Source of the DNA: Cylicocyclus nassatus
Taxonomy: Eukaryota; Nematoda; Chromadorea; Rhabditida; Strongylidae
NCBI GenBank assembly: GCA_958299035.1
Contig: CATQJL010000112.1
Location: 48,814,941 to 48,878,940, forward strand
Direction of reading: 5' to 3'
Length of the DNA stretch: 64,000 nt
Shown here: in pieces, positions 33,407 to 44,991 of the stretch
Layout: each line of letters starts with the position of its first letter
How positions within the stretch are numbered: position 1 is the first letter of the stretch
Notes under the pieces: model-generated
The model's database searches: none
The model's input: the letters and a program-made list of their open reading frames with translations, nothing else
Told to the model about the DNA's origin: nothing
Program-made: the position numbers and the translations under genes

Positions 33407-33601
33407 ATGTCGCACCTCAAGCTTTTCGATTCGTCAACTCCATCACACACTGTGACTCCTACGCAAACTTATAAAGAAACACTTATCGACCTGGATAGCA
33501 GGCCCAACGAGTCGCCTTTTCAAGCGCCTCAGACAATTACATCCAGAAGTTCGCGGATGCTTGCCCAACCACCAATCATCCATGCCACGACTGCCCGGTA
33601 A
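33407..33601 (+). CDS. candidate S/T/P-rich exon, hypothetical
   Basis: A 64-codon frame from ATG 33407 encodes a polar, serine/threonine/proline-rich chain (SSTPSHTVTPTQT, PFQAPQTITSRSSRM). The composition is unlike that of neighbouring random frames. A possible acceptor AAAAG precedes it, but there is no polypyrimidine tract. Recorded only as a candidate; it may be chance. Confidence 0.2.
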   Translation: MSHLKLFDSSTPSHTVTPTQTYKETLIDLDSRPNESPFQAPQTITSRSSRMLAQPPIIHATTAR

Positions 33602-33641
33602 ACCGATATTGGACCCGATAAGTGACTGTCGGTGCATCCTG

Positions 33642-34004
33642 TTAAAGGCAGCGTCCAGGCAAGTCTGGACACATGGCGATGTTACGTAGATAGTTATTTT
33701 GGGGCCCTGACTAAGCCACTGCCCAACCGGCAGCTCAGGTAGTGCTTTAACGGCTGAGATATTCCCTTCGAAACTGGACCCCGCGATCGTATTCCGCATG
33801 GATTCATGGCGCAAAGCGTGGATCCTGGCGCGAAACTGCCATGAATCCATGCGAATACGTCGCGGGGTCCAGTTCCGAGGGGAATAACTCAGCCGTCAGA
33901 GCATTAACTGCGCTGCCGCTTGAGCAGTGCCTTAGTTAGGGCCCCAGAAGTACTTTCCATGTAAAATCCCCATAGGTCCAGATCTGCCTGGACGCTGCCT
34001 TTAA
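33642..34004. mobile_element. TTAAAGGCA-family foldback MITE
   Basis: Ends TTAAAGGCAGCGTCCAGGC and the same read inward from 34004. Arms of about 170 bp are imperfect inverses meeting near 33820 (CATGGATTCATGGC and complement). TTAA itself forms the outermost bases, so the true target could be TTAA or shorter. No protein coding content. Confidence 0.85.
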
Positions 34005-35215
34005 GCGCCTATTTTGACTCGATCAGCATACTTTAAGGCCTAGAAAGAGTGAATGAACTTTTAAACCTGTCTTTCACGATGATGACTTAAGTGCAAACCG
34101 AGCAATGTCCTCGATAACACTCGCCCGACTGTTGAAGTTCACTTCGTAAGCATAAAAACTCAACTGTCAGAAAGGATCAAATCTAAGAAGCGATACCCAG
34201 CCTCATAAACACTTAAGGTGGCCCCACCATTGCCGCGCACCTCACGCGGATTGCGCCTCAATCTACAGCCTGTGAGAGATGCGGCCTTGGCCCGCGACCC
34301 GCCGAGTGATGTGGTTGTGCCGCGACTCTCCCGAAAATCTCTTCTCAAGTTCAACTTTGGCCGCGGCGTTCCCGCTAAAATATACATGGGCCGCAGCGTT
34401 TGTGACTGAAGTTTCAATGATCGCGGCCCGTCAGGCGAAGATTTTGAGGGCCGCGGTGCGCCTTGTAACAAGCGAGACCGCAAACTTTCCGATGCAGTTG
34501 TCTGAGACCCCACTTTCTCAAATTTTTTGTTCCTAACCGTTATATTCTGTCTTCCTTTCTAAAATGTTTAACAGAACGACTTTCAAACGTTGCTGCTCCA
34601 AACTAACAACAAAAACTTTGCCGTCCCTGCGAGTTCTTGAAAGTTTGTTTGGCAGTAGATGTATTTTTATAAAGTTCATCCGTGGAAGATCGTAACTCGC
34701 ACAGTCATTGTTTGTTTGTCCTTGAAGATGGCACGAAACTTCCATGCGTCAACTTGTTGCATGTATTCTCCAAGCACTCGGATGTTGCAAGCGTCTTGCG
34801 TGCGACGTAATTACAACTTACATCAAGCTTCGGTGCACAAACATCCTCAACTCTGCAGTTATGGTTGGAGTGCGTCTTCAGATAGGATCCTAAAATATGA
34901 TCTTTGAGATGTGGTCTTCGAATTTTTCTTCCTCGTCTAGTGATATTTGAAAGATATAAAGCAATACTTCTATGGCATCGCATCGAATCACAAAGCTATT
35001 TTTCGAGAGAAAAGAAAATAAAGTGGAAAGCGTGCTTGTGTAATTACTGCATTGACAATGTATGTCCAGGATGTCCGAAGACTGTGTATACACTGTACAA
35101 TCATCAATATCTCCCTTTCCAAAAAGTCTTTTGCCTACCTTTAGGTAAGATCTTGTAGATCCGGCCTCAAGCTTACAGTATGGAGCGAATCAACGATCGC
35201 CTTTCATTCTCATAC
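34005..35215. other. no supported gene
   Basis: A GC-rich patch (34200-34500) has antisense-overlapping frames of up to 117 codons without similarity. At 34705-34983 a - strand frame is fairly rich in cysteine (CRVEDVC, CLENTC), but no consistent exon borders could be set. Confidence 0.35.
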
Positions 35216-35960
35216 TAGCTGGCTTACCCAGCTCCGCCCGGCCCTGTCAATGCTATGATTAAGGTCTTATCCCTATTCATGTAAAACCTTTCATTCTGCC
35301 CACTTCTACATGAAATTCCCTATTCCCGCTGTGTTAGTAATTAGCATGCCCACCTACCTCCCTCAACAACCCCCAGCCCCGTAGCTGAAACTAAACAAAG
35401 AAAGCAATAAAACCGGTAAAAATAAGGATAATTCTGAAAAAACTGATGGCGCTATTCGGCTATCCGGCCCCAAAATGTTTTTGTGATGGATCTTGTTCAA
35501 AGTCGGTACATGGGGATTATTAAAGCCGCTGATGACGAATATCGTAGCATTTCGCGCGATAGCGCCATTTTCTGGGTTTACGTTGGGTACACATAAGAAG
35601 CTAAAATCATGGATTTCGCTGAGACTTTGAGGGGGGCTAATTGACATGCTGATTACGAATATCATACTCCTTCGGCATTTTTAGGCGATTTCTCTGAGTT
35701 ATGGTAGGTATACTGCAGAGGGGTGAAATCTCAGTTTTGGCTGAAACTCGGTTTAGAGAGATCTGACCTTTTGACCACGTTTAAAACACTCTCGTTGCGT
35801 TTTGGGACCTTTTCGCAGAGCTACGATAGGTACATGGCAGCGGGTAAAAATCATGAACCTGCATGAAACCTTGGCAGAAAACTACCTAAAGTGCTGTTTC
35901 TAAAATATCGTGCTCAATCCCCAGGATAAAGGCAATTCTTGTGGTATAAAAGTTTCCCAC
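35216..35960. repeat. diverged relic of the CTAGCTGGCTTACC family
   Basis: It begins CTAGCTGGCTTACCCAGC like the heads at 29888 and 30690, and includes CCCAGCCCCGTAGCTGAAAC near 35383, matching the reverse monomer. The downstream part is diverged, with loosely repeated phrases on the right side (e.g. GAGTTATGGTAGGTA and GAGCTACGATAGGTA). The right border is uncertain. Confidence 0.5.
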
Positions 35961-36055
35961 GACCGTAATGCTTTCCCTTATAGGACCACTGCCGCGCGCG
36001 ATACACCCTTCGGCGGCTTTTGCCTAAGCAAAAACAGGGGGAGGAAGATTTGATT

Positions 36056-36111
36056 CTGATAAGCTGTCCCAACGCGTAACGCGTGCGTTACGCGTTGGGA
36101 CAGCTTATCAG
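36056..36111. repeat. perfect 27-bp palindrome, 2-base spacer
   Basis: 36056-36082 and 36085-36111 are exact reverse complements (inner tip AACGCGTAACGC) with only GT between them. The right arm runs straight into the MULE-like coding relic. Such near-zero-spacer palindromes can arise by fold-back template switching or from inverted chimeric reads. Confidence 0.85.
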
Positions 36112-37341
36112 TTTCCTTGACTACCAAGAAGATGCAGAAAAACTGTCCTTGTTATGTCAAGGTGAGCATATCCATCTTCTTTCTATCCTACTTCACGTAT
36201 TTCCTTTGAAGGCTCAGCTGCGGGGAGATGGTCTCATGAAGGTAACATTCTGCTTCGGCCACTTGGGTCACGACGTAACAAATGCATCTCTACCGCTTTC
36301 GCTGGAATATGATAGAATTTGGTCGCTTCTTACTGTCGGACTGCCATTTAGCTCTTTAGGGCGTACGCTTGTGTAGCTATACAGATTGATTTTATTTTGA
36401 AATCGTTCAAAAATCGCGGTCCTAATGGAACCCAGACAAATTGAGAGACGTCTGGTTAGCATCTGTCGCTCAGTAAGCGATGAATAAGAGATGACTACAA
36501 TTTTCGGCAATATCTCTAGCCGCTGCGGTTTGCTTGAAGGCAGAAGTTGCGAAAATGACCGCATTTCTTTGAAGGCATTATTAGCCACGGAAGAAATTGT
36601 TGCGCACAAGTTGATAGAAACGGAGGCCCCGACAGGAGATGGAGATGGTTTTAGGTAAACCAATTTCACATCTTTGTTGAGATGCCAGTGATTTTTCTTC
36701 AGCTTTTACCACTAAACAAGGAAAGGAATACATTGAGCGGTATGGTCATCGCGGAGGATCTTGATGACGCCTTCAATGTGACCAAGTACGCTTTCCGGCT
36801 GGCAACTTTGCTTGTAACGGACGATAGTGGGAATGGATTCCCTTGTGCACACCTCATCAGAATGACTTCATCCGAAGTTCAGCATATGTTCAAATAGTAA
36901 AGGTAGGATTAAGCTGGCCATTACTGTGATCACTTATCATTCATTCCTTGGTTTTAAAGCATTCATTTCGCGAATTTGACCCAGCATTTTATGTCTGATG
37001 ATACATTCTACAATGCTCTCAAACCTTTCCGAAGCGTAAGTGGTTCACTTAGAGTGGAGATTGTCATGAGAAGCGCGCTTAATATTTTCCAGACAGATGC
37101 GTTGAAGGAGCAAAAGAAGCATCCGAGCGCAAAAAATGAGGCTGAGGAATGGGCCAAGCGGTTCCGCAAAACTGATCGCACACACCTATTAAGATTCTTT
37201 GTGTGCGGGAGGAGAGATCCCGAAGAAGATGAAGAGAACGACGTACTATGGCTCAGTTGTGCAAACTATTCCGTGTGCAAGGCCTGGGCACACATGAAAT
37301 GTGTAAAAGTAGGAGAACCCTGCAGGATTTGCCAAATATGA
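36112..37341 (+). pseudogene. MULE-like transposase relic with PHD-like tail
   Basis: Several pieces on the + strand follow the order of a MULE-type transposase. Near 36230-36275 is VTFCFGHLGHDV, typical of the N-terminal region. At about 36540-36656 is an exon-like piece (NDRISLKALL), then a possible intron to about 36729. At 36790-36861 is YAFRLATLLVTDDSGNGFP, covering the first catalytic aspartate region. At about 36988-37040 is FMSDDTFYNALKPF, the second catalytic aspartate region. A possible intron 37039-37093 leads to a C-terminal exon ending at 37341, with WLSC, CKAWAHMKC and CRIC, a PHD-finger-like cysteine/histidine pattern. The stretch between the second aspartate and the tail (third catalytic residue, SWIM region) is missing, so an active enzyme is unlikely. 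The splice sites proposed are approximate. Confidence 0.65.
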
Positions 37342-39689
37342 ACATGGCGGCACGAACAAATATAGCGCAAGTGATCTTTTCTGCAGTGTTTATTTACATT
37401 TTATTCTTTTACATACTTACATCACTTTTATTCATGTCGTTTTCATATTCAATGGATGATTTCTATATATGATCTTTCATTTTCCCGCAGTTCTTTCTCT
37501 GCATGATCAATCGTAAAGTCCGCATTCCTCATCAAATAGTTGCATACGTAATCATTCTTATTTTCTTTTCCGTTGGCCTCATGTGTCGAGATTCTCGACT
37601 TTCGCATTTCTTTCTGCCTAATTTTCCTTGTACGCCAACATTTTTCTCGCCTTTCCTCACCTTCACATGATAATGTGATCTCGCATATGTCTAACTTGAA
37701 AGGGAAAGATTTTTTTTGTGACACAGCTAATCGTTCCAAATAGAGTAATCAGTTCGCAAAAAAGAATAAACAATTTATTTTCTCCCTTCTTTCTCCCTTC
37801 AAAATACGGGAATGCTTCCTTCTTTATAGAAAAATCTCATCATTTTTCAAAACAAGGCTTGTGTTTTGGTGTCCTTTCCAGCAAAGATTTGCGACATCAA
37901 ATCGCCGACGATTCAGGGCATTGCACATAAAGACACGTTAAGTCCTACATTTGTGGCCACCTCGTATACATTCTATAGTGTAAATGTGACTATCACAAAA
38001 TTCAAGCTGCAGTGGACGAACTTTTTCACCTTTACGGCAGCCACGCACGGCATATGCTGCAGTACTTACTACACCTGCGCATTCACAAAGTGTTACAGAA
38101 GTGGCCTGCGGTGATCTAGAATAGAACAAAGTGAGTATCTTTTCATCATTATCAGGTCTTTTCCACTTATCTTTATGATAATCATCAAAGTTCATTTTTT
38201 CTGACAGCTATTTATTTTCAACACGTCTTTGATCGATCATGACTAGAGTCAAAGATCTTGGGGTCACCATGTTCGCGTACATTGTAGGACATGATGCTCA
38301 GGGGTTTCTTACGATTTAGAAATGTTGCAGCGTTTTCTTTCCCCTGCAGCGTTTCTTTCCTTTCGTCCTTGCAAAAGCTTCAAATTTCAAAACGATTCGT
38401 GCATTATTGGCTTTTGTTATCTTGGGATCTTCATCTGCGTCCCAGAATAGTACATTTACAATGTACTAGCCTGGAAGAACCTTACTATCGGTCATGGTGA
38501 TGTGCGCTTCGTGGGAAATATAGTCGACGTACTGGCTAAACTATGGACCAAGGTAAATTCAGTTTGAGCAGCTTTCACAATTAGTTTTTGATTCACATTG
38601 TGAATATTGTGCATTAAGAAGCACAATTCTTTTCTATAAGTAGGCTTTTTGAGTTTCAGGGATATCAATTTGCATTATCAATTGTGCCTCTTAAACTATA
38701 TTCTCGCCAGTGCATTTCAACGTAAATGTGATTGGTCAGCAAAACAATCACGCACTTAAGCGACAAGCTCTGAGAAAGTACGAATGGGACATTTTTATTC
38801 AGGCTTGCAGAGTTCAGCTTCAAAGGTGATTTTGGGAGGCACCGAAAGTCGGACGCTGTGTCAACTTGAATGATGTGGAGAGGTGAACCACGAATTATGT
38901 GAAGGTGCTATTGGTTATCCTATCTGCTATGAAATGTTTGCCACAAAATGGTCGTTTGGTGAGTTGTTTTTACTGTTGATTTAGCAGTTCCACACCATCT
39001 CTATTGTTTCCAACTGACCAGCGGTTTTCGCTTTTAATCACGCGTGAAGCCGTAAATCTCATCTTCGGAGCCGTGTTCCTAACTGTTCTTCTAGGATATT
39101 ATCGCGCAGATATCATAGCTTTCTTAAATACTCATTTATAATCATCTAACCTGTCCTATATAGGCCATTGAATTCGTTTCTATACAAGCCTATAGACTTG
39201 TAAACTTGTTACAAGACTTAAAGCTGAATAAATGATGTTTATGGCAATCGTAGCGCAGTTGTGTCTCAAATCTGAACTCTCATGCGACTTATTATGTTAT
39301 GTTTTTTCAGAACTTTTGTTATACCTGTATCTTGAAAAAGTTGTTCATCGAGGAAAAGTACGGTGGCATGCATCTACCGCAACTACTCAATTATTCATCG
39401 AAAGTGAAGGTCGCAGTTGGTTTCTGTTCGAAATCCCATCGCTAACTCGAGCGCGTAATCAAGGCATAGGCTAAGTAGTGCACGTGCCGTATCAGAGTTT
39501 TACAATCTTCAGTGTTCGTGAAGATTGTAAAAAGTGCGAATCCAAGGTTTAGAGTGCTCAGAACAGAGCCTACTTGTCGACACGCTCGGAAAACAACGAG
39601 GAGTAGGGTACGGCGCTCTAAACAAGACTCGCGCTCCAATCGATGTATCCCCACCGGCGGGCGGAGCTAAGTCACTCGAACACCACTAA
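37342..39689. other. no supported gene
   Basis: No gene was recognised. A possible exon-like stretch at about 38468-38551 (HGDVRFVGNIVDVLAKLW followed by GTAAAT) has no identified partner exon. Confidence 0.3.
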
Positions 39690-40935
39690 CGCAAGCTTGT
39701 CTATTTGAGAAGTAATGCCCTACCTTGACTGTCATGGCTCTATTACGATACGATTCAAACCATTTTAAAAGGTTACTATTCACACCAATTCGCTCCAGTT
39801 ACCACAGAAACTTCTTATGATCAACTCGATCAAATGCTTTTGAAAGGTCTATATAAACGATGTCTACTGATTTCCCTCTATTCAAAGCTAGAGTCCAATC
39901 AAAAACTGAATCAGCAAGGTTGGTGGCTGTGGAAGACCCTGAACCCATGCTGATTGGGCGGAATAGTTTTGGTTTTTTCAAGCCATGTAAGTAGCTTATC
40001 CCGCAAAACTTTTTCCATTACCTTGACTGCCGTTGGAGTCAAACTTATGGGCGGAAATCGGTCAGAAAAGACGCATTAGGAACTTTGGGAATTTACTAAC
40101 GCTTCCTTCCATATCTGTGGTACTTCGCCTAATATCATTGATATATTAAATATGTGTGCGAGTGGGACGCAAAGAAATGATGCACATTTCTTAAAAACAA
40201 TCTGCGGTATTCCGTCATGGGCTTCAGTGAAAGAAGGTCTAAGCTTGATCAGATATCTCAGAACATCGTAGGAGGTGAAAAAGAAGTCCATCTCGGAAGT
40301 ACAGGGGCACGAACTGGATACACTGGCAAAATGAAGTGCTAGAGCTTTAGCTTTTTCGCAATCCGTGACAAATCTTTGACCCATTTGACCAGTTGTGGAT
40401 GGCAGACGAAGATTACGTTTGATTTCGTCATTGAATATAATGAAAAAAAGAATTCAGAAGAGGATTTCTTAGAAAGCCTTCGCTCGTAATTCGGCAAAAA
40501 AATTTTCAGCTGAACGTCAAAATCACGACATACTTTCTTATACATGGGGCTAGACAGGTGACTTGTCAGAGAATAGAACACGCGTTCTTTCTGTGCGAGA
40601 GGATTTTGAATATGCTTCGGGTATCTCAGCTGAGCCTGAGTAGCAGGCTTGAAAGGCACAAAGATTGACAAAGCATTATATATTACCAAGCAAAATCTGT
40701 AGTAAATGTTGTCAGTCGATTCATACTGGTCAAACAGATTCATCCAATCAACTGCGGCAAGACGAGCATTGAGAGAAACAAAATCAACCTTCCGAAAATC
40801 GGGTCTAGGTAGAGAGAAAGCAAAAGGGACACTTTTCTTTGTAATAATCAGGTGAGTAATCAGTATGCGATCTAATGGGTTCCCGCCGCGTTTTGTTGTT
40901 GTAAATAACAACACAAACCTATTTTCGGACAAGTA
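39690..40935 (-). pseudogene. CR1/T1-like LINE, truncated reverse transcriptase
   Basis: Read from 40935 downward, a 197-codon frame covers the linker between endonuclease and reverse transcriptase (SIFVPFKPATQ, RYPKHIQNPL). A second frame (40384-40076) has DGIPQIVFKKC and FNISMILGEVPQIWKEAL. After frameshifts near 40080 and 40020, FRPISLTP-like and NQHGF-like residues are seen. Then 39981-39780 has ATNLADSVFDW and VDIVYIDLSKAFDRVDHKKF, with the first half of the polymerase site. Similarity fades after WFESYRNRAMTVKV and SGV near 39690, before the YxDD motif, and no endonuclease was found upstream. It is therefore truncated at both ends and inactive. The residues resemble nematode CR1-type elements. 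Confidence 0.85.
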
Positions 40936-43900
40936 CGCAGAAGTCTTTGCCTTTGCATGTTATCGTATCAATTTTAGAAATGCAAAAGTATCACTTGGAT
41001 GACAAAAATATCGCTGGAAATTGAAAACAATGAAGGCATTGTTGGATCACATTCTTATGATGTCTCAGCCTCTTTGGAATTTTTCGATGACCTGTACATT
41101 GATTTCTAAAAACCTCTTTCAATCTTTTGCGTTCACATCTCTTGGGACCACCAAGGGTCGGTCAATTTTTTCGCTGAAGGGCTACAGAAAATCTTTCCAA
41201 GTGACGCCTCATTGTGGGAAAATTGTAGTGCTGAATGAGAGAAGAAAGCTATACAAAGCCAATTTAGCTAACCATGACTTATTATTCAGTTAGTGACTTA
41301 TTATCCAATTATTCGAACAACCATTTTTTTTCGAATTACATAAATCACAAGAAAAAACTGAATTGGAACAGTACTCCTCGGATTACTTCAGAGAGTGCCA
41401 GGAGATCTTAGGCTTCTACGTAAGGAGCGAAAAGAGGATAGATAGAACATAGTTTTGATGATATAATTCATTTTCTGGGGCTACAGCATCTTCAAGAAAA
41501 TGACAAAAGTTTCCACATAGATCCCCATTCTCCTTTATCTGCCTTTCTTTAGCCATTCTATTATATCTGCATTAAATCGAGTCATGTACAATACGATTTT
41601 GCAACCCCTGGAGACTTAAGCTCCCATCACCCTACAACCCTTGCTTCAGTCAATGGACCGCAACTTATTCGATGAGCTTGGTTTGATAGCTTGGTTCTTA
41701 CAAGATTACACCTTTCTAAAGTGTCATAGTTCAAAACTGTCCCGCTTCCGTCAAATCCGATTGATTGACGAAGACAAAGATGACAAAGTGTATTCTCACC
41801 CTACTCCCATTACAATGATTCACATGCCATAAGCTTCACAACAAAGCGAAACCGATGAATAAAAGCGAACAGAGACATTCATGCGAGCGTGACTCAGTTT
41901 CTTCTCACATTTTTACAACAAATTCATTACTTAGTCATCCTTTGCCCAAGTTTTTCCCATTGCTTTGTTTGATTTCTAGTAAATCCCTTATGAGTCCTCT
42001 TTGTTCTGGTTTATGTGCTGTTATTCACATGTAAATTGCCCTTAATTTTTAATTGATCGCACATGGATGTCAGCTGCCTGCGAGCAAAAACTTGATTACT
42101 TCAATGGCTTTCACAAGGATGTGGTTTTATCTACTTATCAATCCGATGACTTTCGGTCGGGAACTAATGAGTAAGGGAAAAGAAGATTAGCCTAGCCATA
42201 GATTAGCTTAGTCATGAAAAAAGAGCTAAGAAGGCTAGAAAAACGGTATTTGATTTCACTCAGGTTTAAAAGTCTTTACTGTGTATAATCGAATTCACAT
42301 CAACGCGCATGGTTCAAAACAAACCTCAAGCTCTCATGTATGTTAGCGTGCAGTCGCACATATTGTCATCTTGTGACGGAAGTAATAAGTTCGCAAACCA
42401 GTCTGCATCACTTTTCGCGTAACATATCAAAATAGATTTATTGCACATAGTTTGATCAGATCAACGGTTTGTATATAACACCTAGGGCAAAGGCAACACT
42501 TGCGCGTGTTAAACGTCCATCGTTCGCAACGTCAGTTAGCTCTTTGCTGTTTTTTACGCTTGAGTGGTGTCCGCACCGCAGCTGTATTACATCATTTATC
42601 AATCCACTGCACTTCAAAAATTATACGATACAGCTTAAAGTAAAGGACTGTATCTGCGTTGAAAATAACACTCTATTTTAGTAGACTTGACGATTATCAA
42701 TATAGTACCCCTACGGTGCCGATAACATCTGCGCGAAAAAAGCCTTTGCGCACGTCTCCAAGTTGTGCATGCCATGAATATTCTTTAAGCATTTAATCTA
42801 TCAATGGGCACAAGAAAAAATAATATTTTTGTTCACATGAGTTTGGGTGGATCTCGCATGGATATTCAATGCTTCGTAATTCTTACATTTCTTCTAAGAA
42901 AGTAACCGGCTCTTACCTAGTCTTTCTGTCTAGTTTTTCCCTAAAAGATACGATCTAATATGGAGATAGACCGCTCATCGCAATTTCAGACAATTCTCGA
43001 ACATTCTTCATTTTTACCAACACCCAGCGAACTCCAACCGTTCCTTCTAGGCGGTTGCACAGCAAAAGCCGAAGAATTACCTGTCAGCTAGACGCCCGAA
43101 CTGCCAATTATGCGAAATTTAGAGAACAGAAAACAAACACATGAGATCAGTGAATTCCGGTCACTTTAGCCGGTCAATGAGCAAGCGTAATCGCTAGTGA
43201 GGAGCTTCTCAGATAAGCCGACAATTATTGTAGTTACATTGGTCATCACAACCGTCTCGAGAACAGTTGGTGTGCCTGAGTGCATTTGCGTCATCTACTT
43301 TTTACAAAATACGCGAGATTTTACACAAGCGCATTTTTTGGCCCCTTCTAGTCCGCAGAGAAGGTACTCTGTCCGATAATTTCTGATCAAAGTTGATTGA
43401 GAATGCAGGCGACAGAGACAATAACCATATTCAGAAATTTACTTCGAAAAGGACATGAAAGTACCCAATATTTATCAAATTAACGCGTAAATTTCCAGTT
43501 GTTTCCCCTTTGTCGCGGTACATCTTGCAAAGTACAATGTTCAAAAATATTTCGGCCTACTAGAAACAGGTCACTAAAACTTTGAAAACACAATTTTTGC
43601 AATCTTTCCAAAGATTACATTTGCTGAAGCGCGAAGCTGATGAAGAAAACCTAGAATACTATACAACATCTTATGAATTTGGTCTTCTGCCATAAAATTA
43701 CCGCAACCCTACAGTAGAACGCTGGGAACGAAGCAAACAGGAAAGCAAACGCAAAAAGCGTAGTCATTCGCTATAGTCTCTTCAAAGCTTGACATGTGAA
43801 AGTGGAGGAAGTGAAAATATACCATTTCATTCAGACTTTTCAGGGTCTGACGCCTGAAATCGAAAATTTCCATTTTCGTATAAGCAGCTTGAGTCCTCCC

Positions 43901-44859
43901 CCCTCCCCCCCTCTGGGCGCGCAAACTTCGACCTATGATCTGATCTTTATAGAACTTTCAATACGAAGAATCTCTTTTTTTTCCTGGAAAATTACTCGAT
44001 TACAAATGGGATACATCGCTTACCGTGAAACTTTTAGGAGGCAAGCCATTCGTTCAATCCCGGCACTTCCTCTTCAGTGAACAGAGCATGCAAAAGGAAA
44101 GTGCTGAAAAAAATAGGGAACCTATTTTTTGGAGAAAACTTATTGCTGCGGAAAAAAGTATGGAAGCTATTACTTCCTCCCCATCTTTCCTGCACCCACG
44201 CTCATTCGTTAAAGGTTGATTACATAGCGAATCGGCATTAATTAGAAATTTCTTTCGCTCCGATTATTTTGGGGCAGCTCTTCATATCCCCGTTGCTATT
44301 TATGGCAAATTTTCGCCCACATATTCTGTATTTACGGAGGTTATTGCAGTGGGGAAGTCCCCCCGCTCTTAAGATGCAAAATTGCGACAGAGTGCCTGAA
44401 ACGCTACACTTTCTTTTTTTGTAGCTCGTGTAGCTTGAAATAGATGAAATGCGTATGAATCACCTCAGAGAATTGCTTCTGCATCCCCTCTGTGGAAGTG
44501 CGTTCTTTGATCCAACCCCTTGTTCCCTCTTTTACAGAAACAACTCAAACCACAATGAATCACTAAAACTTAAGCTCGTGACTGCCATAGTCCCTCCCCT
44601 CTTCAGAGTCCAACGCCGAAAGTTTTTCGCGTCGAGTAAACAACTTCTTACGCGATCGCCCGAAATATTGTAGGGTTTGAGCACAAAGAGCGCACGTGCA
44701 CCAATACTATACTTGCATAATAACAAAAGTACGACTTGGCGGTTGTTTGTGCGAGGTACTGGTTTTCCATTTTCGGAACAATGCGACAATGATGCTTTGC
44801 CTTTCCTCCATAAAAGCCTGATACTTGATGCAAATTGATTATTTGTTGCAATGCATAAG
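40936..44859. other. no gene seen
   Basis: Low-density sequence without recognisable genes. At 42706 ACGGTGCCGATAACATCTG resembles the ends of the small repeat at 59265 (solo end). At 43894-43916 there is a C-rich run. Confidence 0.35.
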
Positions 44860-44991
44860 AATGAGGCTTCCAAGGCTTATCCCTACGACACTCCCGACAA
44901 CGCTAATCGCCTTTGCGTTTCTCCTACTGGTCCATGCTAGCGCGCCAATACTGTGTCGCGAGTCGATAGTTTGTACGGAGCGCGCGTGCGT
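44860..44991 (+). CDS. candidate first exon, secretory signal
   Basis: From ATG 44860 the frame reads MRLPRLIPTT, then a hydrophobic stretch (LIAFAFLLLVHASA) and CRESIVCTERAC, ending at a good donor GTAAGA. This looks like a signal peptide plus the start of a small cysteine-rich protein. A possible downstream open piece is at about 45523-45705 after a TTTGCAG acceptor, but its phase does not match, so no gene model is proposed. The opposite strand is also open here, which weakens the case. Confidence 0.22.

Noticed and set aside
34705..34983. Cysteine-rich - strand frame
   Set aside because: A possible acceptor and donor enclose only about 31 bases, and the opposite strand is equally open.
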